This document shows, one piece after another, positions 1-6,502 of a stretch of 6,660 bases of DNA (position 1 is its first letter; every line of letters starts with the position of its first letter). This stretch comes from Planctomycetota bacterium. GTDB taxonomy: Bacteria; Planctomycetota; B129-G9. The position numbers and the translations under genes are program-made. The notes below the pieces were generated by a model that saw nothing but the letters and a program-made list of their open reading frames with translations, made no database searches and was not told the DNA's origin. The stretch spans positions 1 to 6,660 of the forward strand of contig JAUWEX010000066.1 of the NCBI GenBank assembly GCA_030607235.1. Direction: 5' to 3'.

Positions 1-2
1 GC

Positions 3-164
3 ATTGGCATGGGTGAACTTATGCATATGGGGTCTCAAGAGGTTCAAGAATGGTGGGAGAAGGAGGGCAAATTTATGGATTGGGAAAAACAGGATGTAAA
101 TCCTGAATTACCCGAAAGCAGTCCTGAAGAGAAACCGGAAAAAGAAGAAGCCGCCGACGAATAG
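3..164 (+). CDS. C-terminal end of an unrecognised acidic-tailed protein (5' partial)
   Basis: An open frame enters from the left edge and ends at TAG (162-164), giving the last 53 residues. I do not recognise the protein. The visible part has a Met/Gly-rich start (IGMGELMHMG), then a Trp-rich helical stretch (QEWWEKEGKF, DWEK). The last 20 or so residues are almost all Glu, Lys, Pro and Ala, which suggests a disordered acidic tail. An ATG at 9 means a short self-contained ORF cannot be excluded, but no ribosome binding site is visible in the few bases before it. The case for a real gene is the coding-like composition and the intrinsic terminator 29 bases after the stop. It appears to be a separate transcription unit from the chemotaxis operon. 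Confidence 0.6.
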   Translation: MGMGELMHMGSQEVQEWWEKEGKFMDWEKQDVNPELPESSPEEKPEKEEAADE

Positions 165-192
165 GCTTGCTAATCAACCATTATAATTTTCC

Positions 193-217
193 AAGAGGAG
201 CCGAGGCTCCTCTTTTT
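193..217 (+). terminator. Intrinsic (Rho-independent) terminator
   Basis: AAGAGGAGCC (193-202) is perfectly complementary to GGCTCCTCTT (205-214). With a four-base CGAG loop this leaves nine paired positions, and a run of five T (213-217) follows at once. It sits 29 bases after the stop of the upstream partial gene and closes that unit. On the minus strand the hairpin is followed by TTGGAAAATT rather than a clean T run, so it should work mainly in the plus direction. It implies that the cheA operon has its own promoter. Confidence 0.9.
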
Positions 218-366
218 GTGGGTTGCCCTATCGACGAGCGGTTTGACTGCGAACGCTATAGGCGTCCAGCGGTTGTGTGTGCCTTCACGCGCCATCCTGG
301 CGGTAGATGGAAATTTCAAGGCGACAAATACGTATAAGATAAACGGGCGCGGAATATCCTGATTAA
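218..366. other. Intergenic stretch with no supported gene
   Basis: I see no supported gene here. The only structure is a small hairpin, CGCCA-TCC-TGGCG (290-302), with no T tract. A minus-strand frame is open through this stretch, and from an ATG at 295 it would encode 41 residues ending at 170. It runs straight across the terminator hairpin, has no recognisable motif, and is likely chance. The 12-base palindrome GATTAATTAATC (361-372) marks the right border and overlaps the stop codon of the minus-strand remnant. Confidence 0.4.
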
Positions 367-570
367 TTAATCAAGAAGATTTGCGCGTTCCCAGGTAACT
401 TCAACGGCGAAATCGCCCTCTGAAATTGCCTTTTTGCCTTTTTCTAGTATGGTAGCGGCCGAAGTGTTATCAGTGGTTGCCGTTATCTGAACAAATCCCT
501 TGAACCCCTTTGTGTTATTGAAGACCATGAATTCCATCCCAGAGGTGATTCCTTGATTTTGGCCCGATAT
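367..570 (-). pseudogene. Probable 3' remnant of a gene (planctomycete-like C-terminal domain)
   Basis: On the minus strand an open frame runs from 570 to a TAA at 367-369. An in-frame TGA (571-573) lies just before it and the frame stays broken further upstream. The translation looks like real protein: SGQNQGITSGMEFMVFNN, then KGFKGFVQIT, NTSAATIL and ISEGDFAVEVTWE, ending in ANLLD. The pattern (Gly-Ile/Val-x-x-Gly-Met-x-Phe, a short turn, a beta strand, then a Gly-Asp pair) resembles a small beta-rich C-terminal domain I associate with planctomycete envelope or hypothetical proteins. That link is recognition, not a search result. The first ATG (537) would give only 56 residues, but domain-like sequence extends upstream of it to the stop, and the best upstream AGGA lies 12 bases away. 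A truncated remnant fits better than an intact small gene. It points away from cheA and is not part of the operon. Confidence 0.45.
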
Positions 571-573
571 TCA

Positions 574-824
574 GCGAAAAAATTAAAATTATTCCGATTT
601 CCCTCCCTCTTGCAATCCCCGCCGCAATAGTTGGGTTTTCCTAAAGAAAAATTACCCTTTCGGACGATATTCCCTTGTGTTAAGCCTCATTCGTTCATTT
701 CGTATTACGCAAATCCCTGCTTTCCGTTATTGATTATCGTGTTTTTTTTGATGGCGGTATTGGCTGTTGCCTTTGCTGTCATTTTTTGCGGCGGTGCGTC
801 TTGTGCTTATTGCCGGGAAGGAAA
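574..824 (+). promoter_or_regulatory. Leader region of the chemotaxis operon (promoter expected, not pinpointed)
   Basis: This is the stretch between the minus-strand remnant and cheA. Because the upstream unit is terminated at 193-217 and the remnant lies on the other strand, the operon promoter should lie here. It contains an AT-rich part (574-593), a T8 run (742-749) and a TAAA (642-645) followed by GACGATAT (663-670). The last pair loosely resembles a flagellar sigma-28 promoter but has a 17-base spacer where 15 is usual. I see no good sigma-70 or sigma-54 pair. The assignment rests on position more than on motif. Confidence 0.3.
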
Positions 825-3074
825 ATGAGCGAGAAAACAAAACAACTTCTCGAAACCATTAACAATCTGGCCGAAGAGATCGTCGGTATCGAGCCCGAGG
901 ACCTGCAGGAACTCGCAAGGATTCATGCGCATTTCAAAACGATCTCCGAGTTCGGCATTCTGTCCGCAAGGGATGCGGGACTGGCCAACCGATGTGCCGA
1001 CAAGGTCGAGAGAATCGTCCTCAACGAATTCGACGATCCCGACGCGGAGATAGTCAAGGTCAACCAGGCAGTGGCTTCGCTTCAGGAAATCGTCGAGTGC
1101 CTCGACCGTGCTCAACCGACCGATGTCTGCCGGCTGCCCGAGTGGTTCGTCGGTTCGGAAGAAATCGCCAAAACCGCAGCGATAGATCGGCAGTTTCAAG
1201 AAGGGCCGGAATACGACGAGATACCTTCGGATGCGGATGCGTCGCTGCTAAAAGAATTCTTTGCCGAGTCGATGGACCATATCAGGAATGCCGAGGCGGC
1301 TTTGCTTGATATGGAATCCAACAACGATCCCGAAAAGATCAACGAGATTTTCCGCGCTTTTCACACCATCAAGGGCACGTCGGGTTTTCTGGGGCTGGAG
1401 TGCATTAACAAACTCGCCCACAAGGCCGAGACCCTGCTGGATCAGGCGCGCAAGGGCGAAATCGAACTCGTCGGCTCGTATGCCGACCTGGCGTTTGATT
1501 CCTGCGATATGCTCAAAACGCTTATCGAATACCTCAAGGCGACGATGGAAGGCGCGACGCCGGAAAAGCCGTCGGGACTAAACGCTCTGCTGATGCGCCT
1601 TGAGCATCCTGACTTCGAACGGACGCAGAAATTGCCGAGAATCGGCGACCTGCTGGTTGCGGAGGGCAAAGTATCGCGCGAAGTTCTCGAAGATGTTCTC
1701 AACGACAAAAATGCGATTGGGCCGATAGGCGAGAGGCTTGTTGAAAAGGCGATCGTGCAGCCTGATGATGTCGCCCAGGCACTGCGAATACAGCAGGCCG
1801 CCCGGGCGAAATTGATGGGCGAGTCGAGCGTGCGCGTGAGCATTTCGCGGCTGGATATGCTTATCAACATGGTCGGCGAACTCGTTATCGCCCAGTCGAT
1901 GGTCGCCCAGGACAGTGTGGTGCGCAACAGCGACTCGCAGACACTGGCGCGCGACGTGGCGCAACTGGACAAGATCACACGCGAACTGCAGGAACTGGGG
2001 CTTTCCATGCGGATGGTTCCGCTGAAGCACACTTTCCAGAAGATGGCGCGGCTGGTGCGCGATCTTTCAAAAAACTCCGGCAAAAGCGTGCGTCTCCTTA
2101 CCGATGGCGAGGACACCGAAATTGACCGCAACATGGTCGAGGCCGTCAGCGATCCTCTCGTGCACATGATGCGCAACGCCGTCGACCACGGTATCGAAGA
2201 CGCCAAAGACCGCATTGCCGCTTACAAAGACCCGACCGGTGTTATTACCCTGCGTGCGTTTCACACCGCGGGCAGCGTAGTGATCGAAATAATCGACGAC
2301 GGCAGAGGGTTGGACAAGGACGCGATTCTCGCCCGGGCGAAGGAACGCGGCATGATCGAAAACGGCCGCGAGAAGGATATGTCCGATTCGGAAATTTTCA
2401 ACCTCATACTTCAGCCCGGTTTTTCCACGGCCAAAAAACTCACCGGCGTCTCGGGACGCGGCGTTGGGATGGACGTGGTGAAGCGAAACGTCGAAAACCT
2501 GCGCGGCAAACTCGAGATATCGTCGGAGAAGGGCGCAGGTTCACGATTTGTGATGCGTCTCCCGCTAACGCTTGCGATTATCGACGGGATGCTTCTGCAT
2601 GTCGGGGGCGAACGCTATATCCTGCCGACGACGACTATCCGCGAGGCTATCCGGCCACGGCCCGAAATGATTTCGACGATCAAAAACAGGGGTGAGATGG
2701 TAATGATCCGCAGGAAACTCATCCCGATAATTCGCCTGCACGGATTATTCGGTGTCAAGGACGCCAACACGGATCTCGATGGGTGTCTGCTCGTCATTAT
2801 CGAAGTCGACGGCAAATTGTGCGCGTTATTGATCGACGAAATTATCGGCCAGCACCAGGTAGTCATAAAATCGCTCGGCTCCGCTTTGGGCAAGGTACCC
2901 GGTATTTCCGGCGGTGCTATTTTGGGCGACGGTAAAGTCGGCCTGATCCTCGACGCGCCGAGCCTTGTATCCTTTGCACAAAAATCCATCGCGGGAGTGG
3001 AAAAGGTTGCGGCCGGGAAACTCGCCGAAATGAGCGCTTCCGGCGATGAATCGAACGAACCGGTATCGATTTAA
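825..3074 (+). CDS. cheA: Chemotaxis histidine kinase CheA
   Basis: CheA is the cytoplasmic kinase that autophosphorylates in receptor arrays and passes phosphate to CheY and CheB. The protein has 749 residues. In order: an extra helical N-terminal region (1-100); a P1/Hpt domain (about 138-240) with phospho-acceptor H180 in FHTIKGTSGFLG; a linker; two GspE-N-like repeats (273-297, 301-325) where P2 would be expected; P3 dimerisation (about 334-405); and P4 ATPase (about 405-582). P4 shows the N box (RNAVDHGIE, N451), the G1 box DDGRG (491-495), the F box GFSTA (532-536) and the G2 box GRGVGMD (544-550). A CheW-like P5 follows (about 585-722), then a short Glu/Ser-rich tail. All catalytic motifs look intact. 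The start is the ATG at 825, with GGAAGG ending three bases before it; a TTG at 786 in frame would add 13 Cys/Arg-rich residues and has no clear binding site. The gene ends with TAA followed by TAG. The architecture is longer than the usual 650-700 residues because of the added modules. Confidence 0.97.
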   Translation: MSEKTKQLLETINNLAEEIVGIEPEDLQELARIHAHFKTISEFGILSARDAGLANRCADKVERIVLNEFDDPDAEIVKVNQAVASLQEIVECLDRAQPTDVCRLPEWFVGSEEIAKTAAIDRQFQEGPEYDEIPSDADASLLKEFFAESMDHIRNAEAALLDMESNNDPEKINEIFRAFHTIKGTSGFLGLECINKLAHKAETLLDQARKGEIELVGSYADLAFDSCDMLKTLIEYLKATMEGATPEKPSGLNALLMRLEHPDFERTQKLPRIGDLLVAEGKVSREVLEDVLNDKNAIGPIGERLVEKAIVQPDDVAQALRIQQAARAKLMGESSVRVSISRLDMLINMVGELVIAQSMVAQDSVVRNSDSQTLARDVAQLDKITRELQELGLSMRMVPLKHTFQKMARLVRDLSKNSGKSVRLLTDGEDTEIDRNMVEAVSDPLVHMMRNAVDHGIEDAKDRIAAYKDPTGVITLRAFHTAGSVVIEIIDDGRGLDKDAILARAKERGMIENGREKDMSDSEIFNLILQPGFSTAKKLTGVSGRGVGMDVVKRNVENLRGKLEISSEKGAGSRFVMRLPLTLAIIDGMLLHVGGERYILPTTTIREAIRPRPEMISTIKNRGEMVMIRRKLIPIIRLHGLFGVKDANTDLDGCLLVIIEVDGKLCALLIDEIIGQHQVVIKSLGSALGKVPGISGGAILGDGKVGLILDAPSLVSFAQKSIAGVEKVAAGKLAEMSASGDESNEPVSI

Positions 3075-3099
3075 TAGACCAAAAATTTCCATAAATGAC

Positions 3100-3105
3100 A
3101 GGAGG
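3100..3105 (+). promoter_or_regulatory. Ribosome binding site of cheW
   Basis: A perfect AGGAGG lies four bases before the ATG at 3110. It decides the start: the in-frame ATG at 3095 lies upstream of this site and has no purine-rich sequence of its own. Confidence 0.85.
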
Positions 3106-3109
3106 CATC

Positions 3110-3607
3110 ATGTCAGGGAAAGAATCAGAATCCGTCGTCGCTGCCACAACAGACCGCGCCGGGAAATACCTGACGTTTGGATTGGCAAAAGAAGATTACG
3201 GCCTTGAGATTCTCAAGGTGCGCGAAATTATCGGGATGATCGATATTACGCTCGTGCCTCTGACGCCGGAGTATTTCAAGGGTGTGATAAATCTGCGCGG
3301 CAAGGTTATCCCGGTGGTCGATCTTCGCATGAAATTCGGCATGGAGAGCAGCGAACAAACCGCACAGACCTGCATCATCGTCGTGGACGTCAACGGCGTC
3401 GAGATGGGCGTTGTCGTGGACCGCGTGTTGGAAGTGCTCGACATCACCGGAGAAGATATCGAGGACGCACCGTCCTTTGGCGCCGACGTGAATACCGAAT
3501 ACATAAGGGGTATCGGCAAGACCGAAGGTAAAGTAACCATTCTGCTCGATATCGACGGAGTTCTCTCCAGCGAGGAAATCGAAGCGATATCCGATAAGGT
3601 AAACTAG
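3110..3607 (+). CDS. cheW: Chemotaxis adaptor protein CheW
   Basis: CheW is the cytoplasmic scaffold that links the CheA P5 domain to the receptor signalling tip. The 165-residue protein is a single CheW domain of usual length. Residues 18-30 form the first strands (AGKYLTFGLAKEDYG). The hallmark follows: LVPLTPEYFKGVINLRG (48-64) then KVIPVVDLR (65-73), including the conserved Arg of NLRG (R63) that contacts receptors in well-studied CheWs. The second half has VVDVNGVEMGVVVDRVLEVL (91-110), and the domain ends with KVTILLDIDGVLSSEE. The first 15 or so residues are polar and probably disordered. It begins 35 bases after cheA and ends 19 bases before the MCP gene, which fits co-transcription and a dedicated kinase/adaptor/receptor set. 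Confidence 0.97.
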   Translation: MSGKESESVVAATTDRAGKYLTFGLAKEDYGLEILKVREIIGMIDITLVPLTPEYFKGVINLRGKVIPVVDLRMKFGMESSEQTAQTCIIVVDVNGVEMGVVVDRVLEVLDITGEDIEDAPSFGADVNTEYIRGIGKTEGKVTILLDIDGVLSSEEIEAISDKVN

Positions 3608-3613
3608 TTTTCA

Positions 3614-3620
3614 GAGGGAG
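3614..3620 (+). promoter_or_regulatory. Ribosome binding site of the MCP gene (supports a GTG start)
   Basis: GAGGGAG lies six bases before GTG at 3627. The next in-frame ATG (3639) is 18 bases from this site, too far, so the GTG is preferred. The resulting N-terminus, MFKNMKLGMKIG, is also the form commonly seen in this receptor type. Confidence 0.75.
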
Positions 3621-3626
3621 AAACCT

Positions 3627-5570
3627 GTGTTCAAGAATATGAAACTCGGAATGAAAATCGGCGGGGGATTTGCGATATTGCTGGCTATGCTGGCGATTTC
3701 CAGCGTCATCGCCTATGTGCAATTTGAGTCTTTGCAGACCAAAACTCAAAAGGCAACTAAATTGGGGGCGGACAATGCGCTCATGCTGGAAAGGGAGATC
3801 GACCATTTGAAGTGGGCAGCCACGCTGGGCAATTTGTTACTTGATGATAACGTTGCCGCTTCTGACATAATCACCGATTCGCATAAGTGCGCTTTGGGCA
3901 AATGGTACGACGGCGATCAGCGCAAGCAGATGGAACGCGACAATCCCGAACTGGTCGAGATTTTCAGAGCGCTTAAGGAACCTCACGAACGGCTCCACGA
4001 ATCCGCCGGGGAGATCAAAGAAAAATACCCCGATTTCGATGAGCATTTGCAATCGCTTCTTGCCCAACACTGGGTTGAGCACCTTAACTGGTTCAACGCC
4101 TTATCATACTCGTTACAGACGCAGCGGGTTTTTGAACTGAGCGTGGATGCCGGGAAGTCCGATTTCGGCAAATGGTACGGCGAGTACCGGGCTGCGGATT
4201 CGGAATTCGGCCGATTACTCGGCAAGTGGGGCGAACCTTACAAAAAACTGTATCTGTCCGGAGCAGAAATCGTTGCGGCGCAAAATTCCGGCGATTACGC
4301 AAAGGCACACGAAATTTTTCAGGCAAAAACCCTGCCCGCACAGAATGAGTTGAGCGCCTGTTATCAGGAAGCGATGGATTGGATACGGGCCGAAAACAAA
4401 AATATCGAAGCCGCAAAACAGATTTTTCAGACTAAAACACATAAGGCGCTTAACGAAGTCAGTGCACTTTTATCCAGAGCGAGTGGGGCGCTGAGTGCCA
4501 AAGTCAGAAAGGCCACCGAGGAAATGAACAGCCGCATTGCCGCGGCGACGATCCTCGTCTCCGCGCTTGCCCTAATGGCGCTTGTCGTCGGCTCGCTGTT
4601 GGCTTGGTATATTACCGCCAGCATTACCCGTCCGATCAATCGGACTATCGCCGAGATGTCCGCCGGCTCGCATCAAACCGCCGTTGCGGCCGAACAGGTT
4701 TCTTCGTCGAGCCAGTCCCTGGCCGAAGGCGCCGCCGAACAGGCCGCAAGTATCGAAGAAACCTCCGCTTCTCTTGAAGAAATGTCGGCGATGACCAGGC
4801 AAAACGCCAACAATTCGCAGCAGGCCAACGACCTGGCCCGACAGGCCCGAAAAAACGCGGAGAAGGGCAACGCCGAGATGACCAAGATGACCTGCGCCAT
4901 CGAAGATATCCGCAATGCCTCGGAAGAGACCTCCAAGATTATCAAGACTATCGATGAGATCGCCTTCCAGACCAACCTGCTCGCGCTCAACGCCGCGGTT
5001 GAGGCCGCGCGTGCCGGCGAAGCGGGCAAGGGGTTTGCGGTGGTGGCCGAGGAAGTGCGCAACCTCGCGCAACGCAGTGCGGAAGCGGCCAAAAACACCT
5101 CCGACTTGATTGAGGGATCGGTCAAATATACCGAGCAGGGCGTTGCGATCGCCCTGGCTGTGGCCGAGTCTTTGAGGGAAATCACAAACGGTGTGTGCAA
5201 AGTCGACGAACTGATCGCCGAAGTTACCGCCGCCAGCAACGAGCAGTCACAGGGTATCGAACAGATAAACACCGCCGTTACGCAGATGGATAAGATAACC
5301 CAGCAAAACGCTTCCACGGCCGAACAGTCGGCTGCCGCCAGCGAAGAACTCAGCGCGCAGGCGGAAAACATGCTGCGGATGGTTGAGGAACTGGTTGCCG
5401 TGATCGGCGGGCAAAGCGCCGATAATGATTTCACTCCGCGGACGACGGCGAGATTGGCTGCGCCGAGTTGCACCGCTTTCAAAGAAGAGCCGGAATCCCC
5501 AAAAATCAACGATAACGAAGCGGAGGCGTTTATTCCGCTTGACAGCGACGAAGCGCTGTCGGAATTCTGA
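3627..5570 (+). CDS. Methyl-accepting chemotaxis protein with tandem CZB-like sensor domain
   Basis: A transmembrane chemoreceptor of 647 residues. TM1 is about 10-31 and TM2 about 305-329, leaving a roughly 270-residue outer domain. That domain has two CZB-like units. The first has H60 (DHLKW), C88 (HKCALGKWYDG), H120 and H124 (EPHERLH), the full His/Cys/His/His metal set. The second has H152 (EHLNW) and GKWYG (181-185), but S178, Y205 and Y209 replace the other three ligands. After TM2 only the first HAMP helix motif (ITRPINRTIAEMS) is evident before the signalling helices. The tip is conserved: DEIAFQTNLLALNAAVEAA continuing to KGFAVVAEEVRNLA (443-481). The long coiled coil has Gln/Glu-rich candidate methylation segments on both sides. 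The C-terminal tail is acidic and ends in LSEF; it is not the NWETF-type CheR tether. The ligand is unknown: metal or redox sensing is plausible from CZB biology but is inference. The gene sits between cheW and cheR, suggesting it is the cognate receptor. Confidence 0.95.
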   Translation: MFKNMKLGMKIGGGFAILLAMLAISSVIAYVQFESLQTKTQKATKLGADNALMLEREIDHLKWAATLGNLLLDDNVAASDIITDSHKCALGKWYDGDQRKQMERDNPELVEIFRALKEPHERLHESAGEIKEKYPDFDEHLQSLLAQHWVEHLNWFNALSYSLQTQRVFELSVDAGKSDFGKWYGEYRAADSEFGRLLGKWGEPYKKLYLSGAEIVAAQNSGDYAKAHEIFQAKTLPAQNELSACYQEAMDWIRAENKNIEAAKQIFQTKTHKALNEVSALLSRASGALSAKVRKATEEMNSRIAAATILVSALALMALVVGSLLAWYITASITRPINRTIAEMSAGSHQTAVAAEQVSSSSQSLAEGAAEQAASIEETSASLEEMSAMTRQNANNSQQANDLARQARKNAEKGNAEMTKMTCAIEDIRNASEETSKIIKTIDEIAFQTNLLALNAAVEAARAGEAGKGFAVVAEEVRNLAQRSAEAAKNTSDLIEGSVKYTEQGVAIALAVAESLREITNGVCKVDELIAEVTAASNEQSQGIEQINTAVTQMDKITQQNASTAEQSAAASEELSAQAENMLRMVEELVAVIGGQSADNDFTPRTTARLAAPSCTAFKEEPESPKINDNEAEAFIPLDSDEALSEF

Positions 5571-5639
5571 CGGTAGGATAGTTTGCGCCTCGCGCGGCGA
5601 CCGGATGCAAACGGAACAAATTATTATGAGAAAGAAGCG

Positions 5640-6476
5640 ATGAAACTACCGCTGCTAAATAAGGCGGGCCTGGCCGATCGAGAATTCAAAAAGATCAGCG
5701 CGCTGGTCTACGGGATTGCCGGCATCAACCTGCCCGATCACAAGAAAGAACTTGTGAAGGCGCGGCTGGGCAAGAGGCTGCGCGTGTTGGAACTGAATTC
5801 TTATCGGGACTATATCGCTTATATCGAGGCGGATAAAAGCGGCCGCGAACTGGTCAATATGCTCGATGCGATTTCGACGAATCTCACGAGTTTTTTCCGC
5901 GAGCCGGCGCATTTCAAGTATATGGGCGACGAAATCATACCGGAGATCCTCAAGAAGCCCGACAAAAAGATTCGCATCTGGTCTGCGGGGTGCTCTACCG
6001 GCGAAGAACCTTACACCATGGGCATCTATCTGAAAACCTGCTTTTCCGATATTTGCGGCTGGGACGCCAAAATTCTGGCGACGGACATCAATTCGACGGT
6101 GTTGGATTATGCCCGGAAGGGCGAATACACGGAGTCGCGCCTCAAAAACGTCGCCGCACAGGTGCGGCAGCGTTGCTTCGATTGCATCCAACACCAGGCG
6201 CCGCGAATTTATCGCGTAAAAGAAGAGATCAAAAATCTGGTTACTTTTGCCCGGTTGAACCTGTTGGACCATTGGCCGATGCGCGGAGGCTTCGACATGA
6301 TTTTCTGCCGCAACGTTATGATCTATTTTGACAAACCGACGCAGAAAAGACTGATAAACCGGTTCTGGGAGATGCTGCGGCCGGGAGGCACGCTTTTTAT
6401 AGGGCATTCCGAGAGTTTGACGGGAACCGACCACAGGTTCAAATATCGGCAACCAACGATTTACCGTAAAAAATAA
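5640..6476 (+). CDS. cheR: Chemotaxis protein methyltransferase CheR
   Basis: CheR transfers methyl groups from S-adenosylmethionine to receptor glutamates during adaptation, in the cytoplasm near the array. The product has 278 residues, typical for the family. The N-terminal helical domain (about 10-80) contains REFKKISALVYGIAGINL and the conserved segment before the catalytic domain, ISTNLTSFFRE (78-88). The SAM-binding motif is IRIWSAGCSTGEEPYTMGI (111-129), followed by ILATDINSTVL (145-155), FDMIFCRNVMIYFD (218-231) and the closing LRPGGTLFIGHSESL (246-260). All look intact. The start is uncertain. I chose ATG 5640, preceded by purine-rich GAGAAAGAAG. A TTG at 5583 with AGGA four bases upstream would add 19 residues that do not look like CheR. 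The ATG forms an ATGA overlap with a 12-codon ORF at 5605. It lies 69 bases after the MCP gene. Confidence 0.96.
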   Translation: MKLPLLNKAGLADREFKKISALVYGIAGINLPDHKKELVKARLGKRLRVLELNSYRDYIAYIEADKSGRELVNMLDAISTNLTSFFREPAHFKYMGDEIIPEILKKPDKKIRIWSAGCSTGEEPYTMGIYLKTCFSDICGWDAKILATDINSTVLDYARKGEYTESRLKNVAAQVRQRCFDCIQHQAPRIYRVKEEIKNLVTFARLNLLDHWPMRGGFDMIFCRNVMIYFDKPTQKRLINRFWEMLRPGGTLFIGHSESLTGTDHRFKYRQPTIYRKK

Positions 6477-6491
6477 ACGAAGCAGATTAAC

Positions 6492-6495
6492 GGAG
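6492..6495 (+). promoter_or_regulatory. Ribosome binding site of cheD (supports a TTG start)
   Basis: GGAG lies seven bases before TTG at 6503. No ATG in frame gives a plausible CheD N-terminus, and the residues straight after the TTG (RHIVGVADYKV) match the usual beginning of CheD. Confidence 0.65.
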
Positions 6496-6502
6496 ATTTG
6501 AG

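Noticed and set aside
170..295. 41-codon minus-strand ORF from ATG 295
   Set aside because: It runs through the terminator hairpin, has no binding site or known motif, and its length is within chance expectation.
290..302. Hairpin CGCCA-TCC-TGGCG as a terminator
   Set aside because: It has only a five-base stem and no T tract on either strand.
642..670. Sigma-28 (FliA-like) promoter: TAAA then GACGATAT
   Set aside because: The spacer is 17 rather than 15 bases and the -10 element matches only six of eight positions. It is mentioned in the leader entry but not called.
751..771. Possible sigma-54 promoter (TGGCGG ... GGCTGTTGCC)
   Set aside because: The GG and GC doublets are not at the required -24/-12 spacing in any register.
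631..828. 65-codon ORF from a TTG start upstream of cheA
   Set aside because: It has no ribosome binding site at the TTG, and the first half looks like random translation of leader DNA. Only the short hydrophobic 3' part is kept, as a low-interest finding.
1442..2215. Long minus-strand open frame (257 codons) inside cheA
   Set aside because: It is antisense to intact cheA motifs, its translation is Ser/Arg-rich low-complexity sequence typical of a reverse shadow, and it shows no domain.
4673..5509. Long minus-strand open frame (278 codons) inside the MCP gene
   Set aside because: It is a shadow of the highly conserved signalling domain on the plus strand; the translation is Ala/Ser-rich with no recognisable motif.
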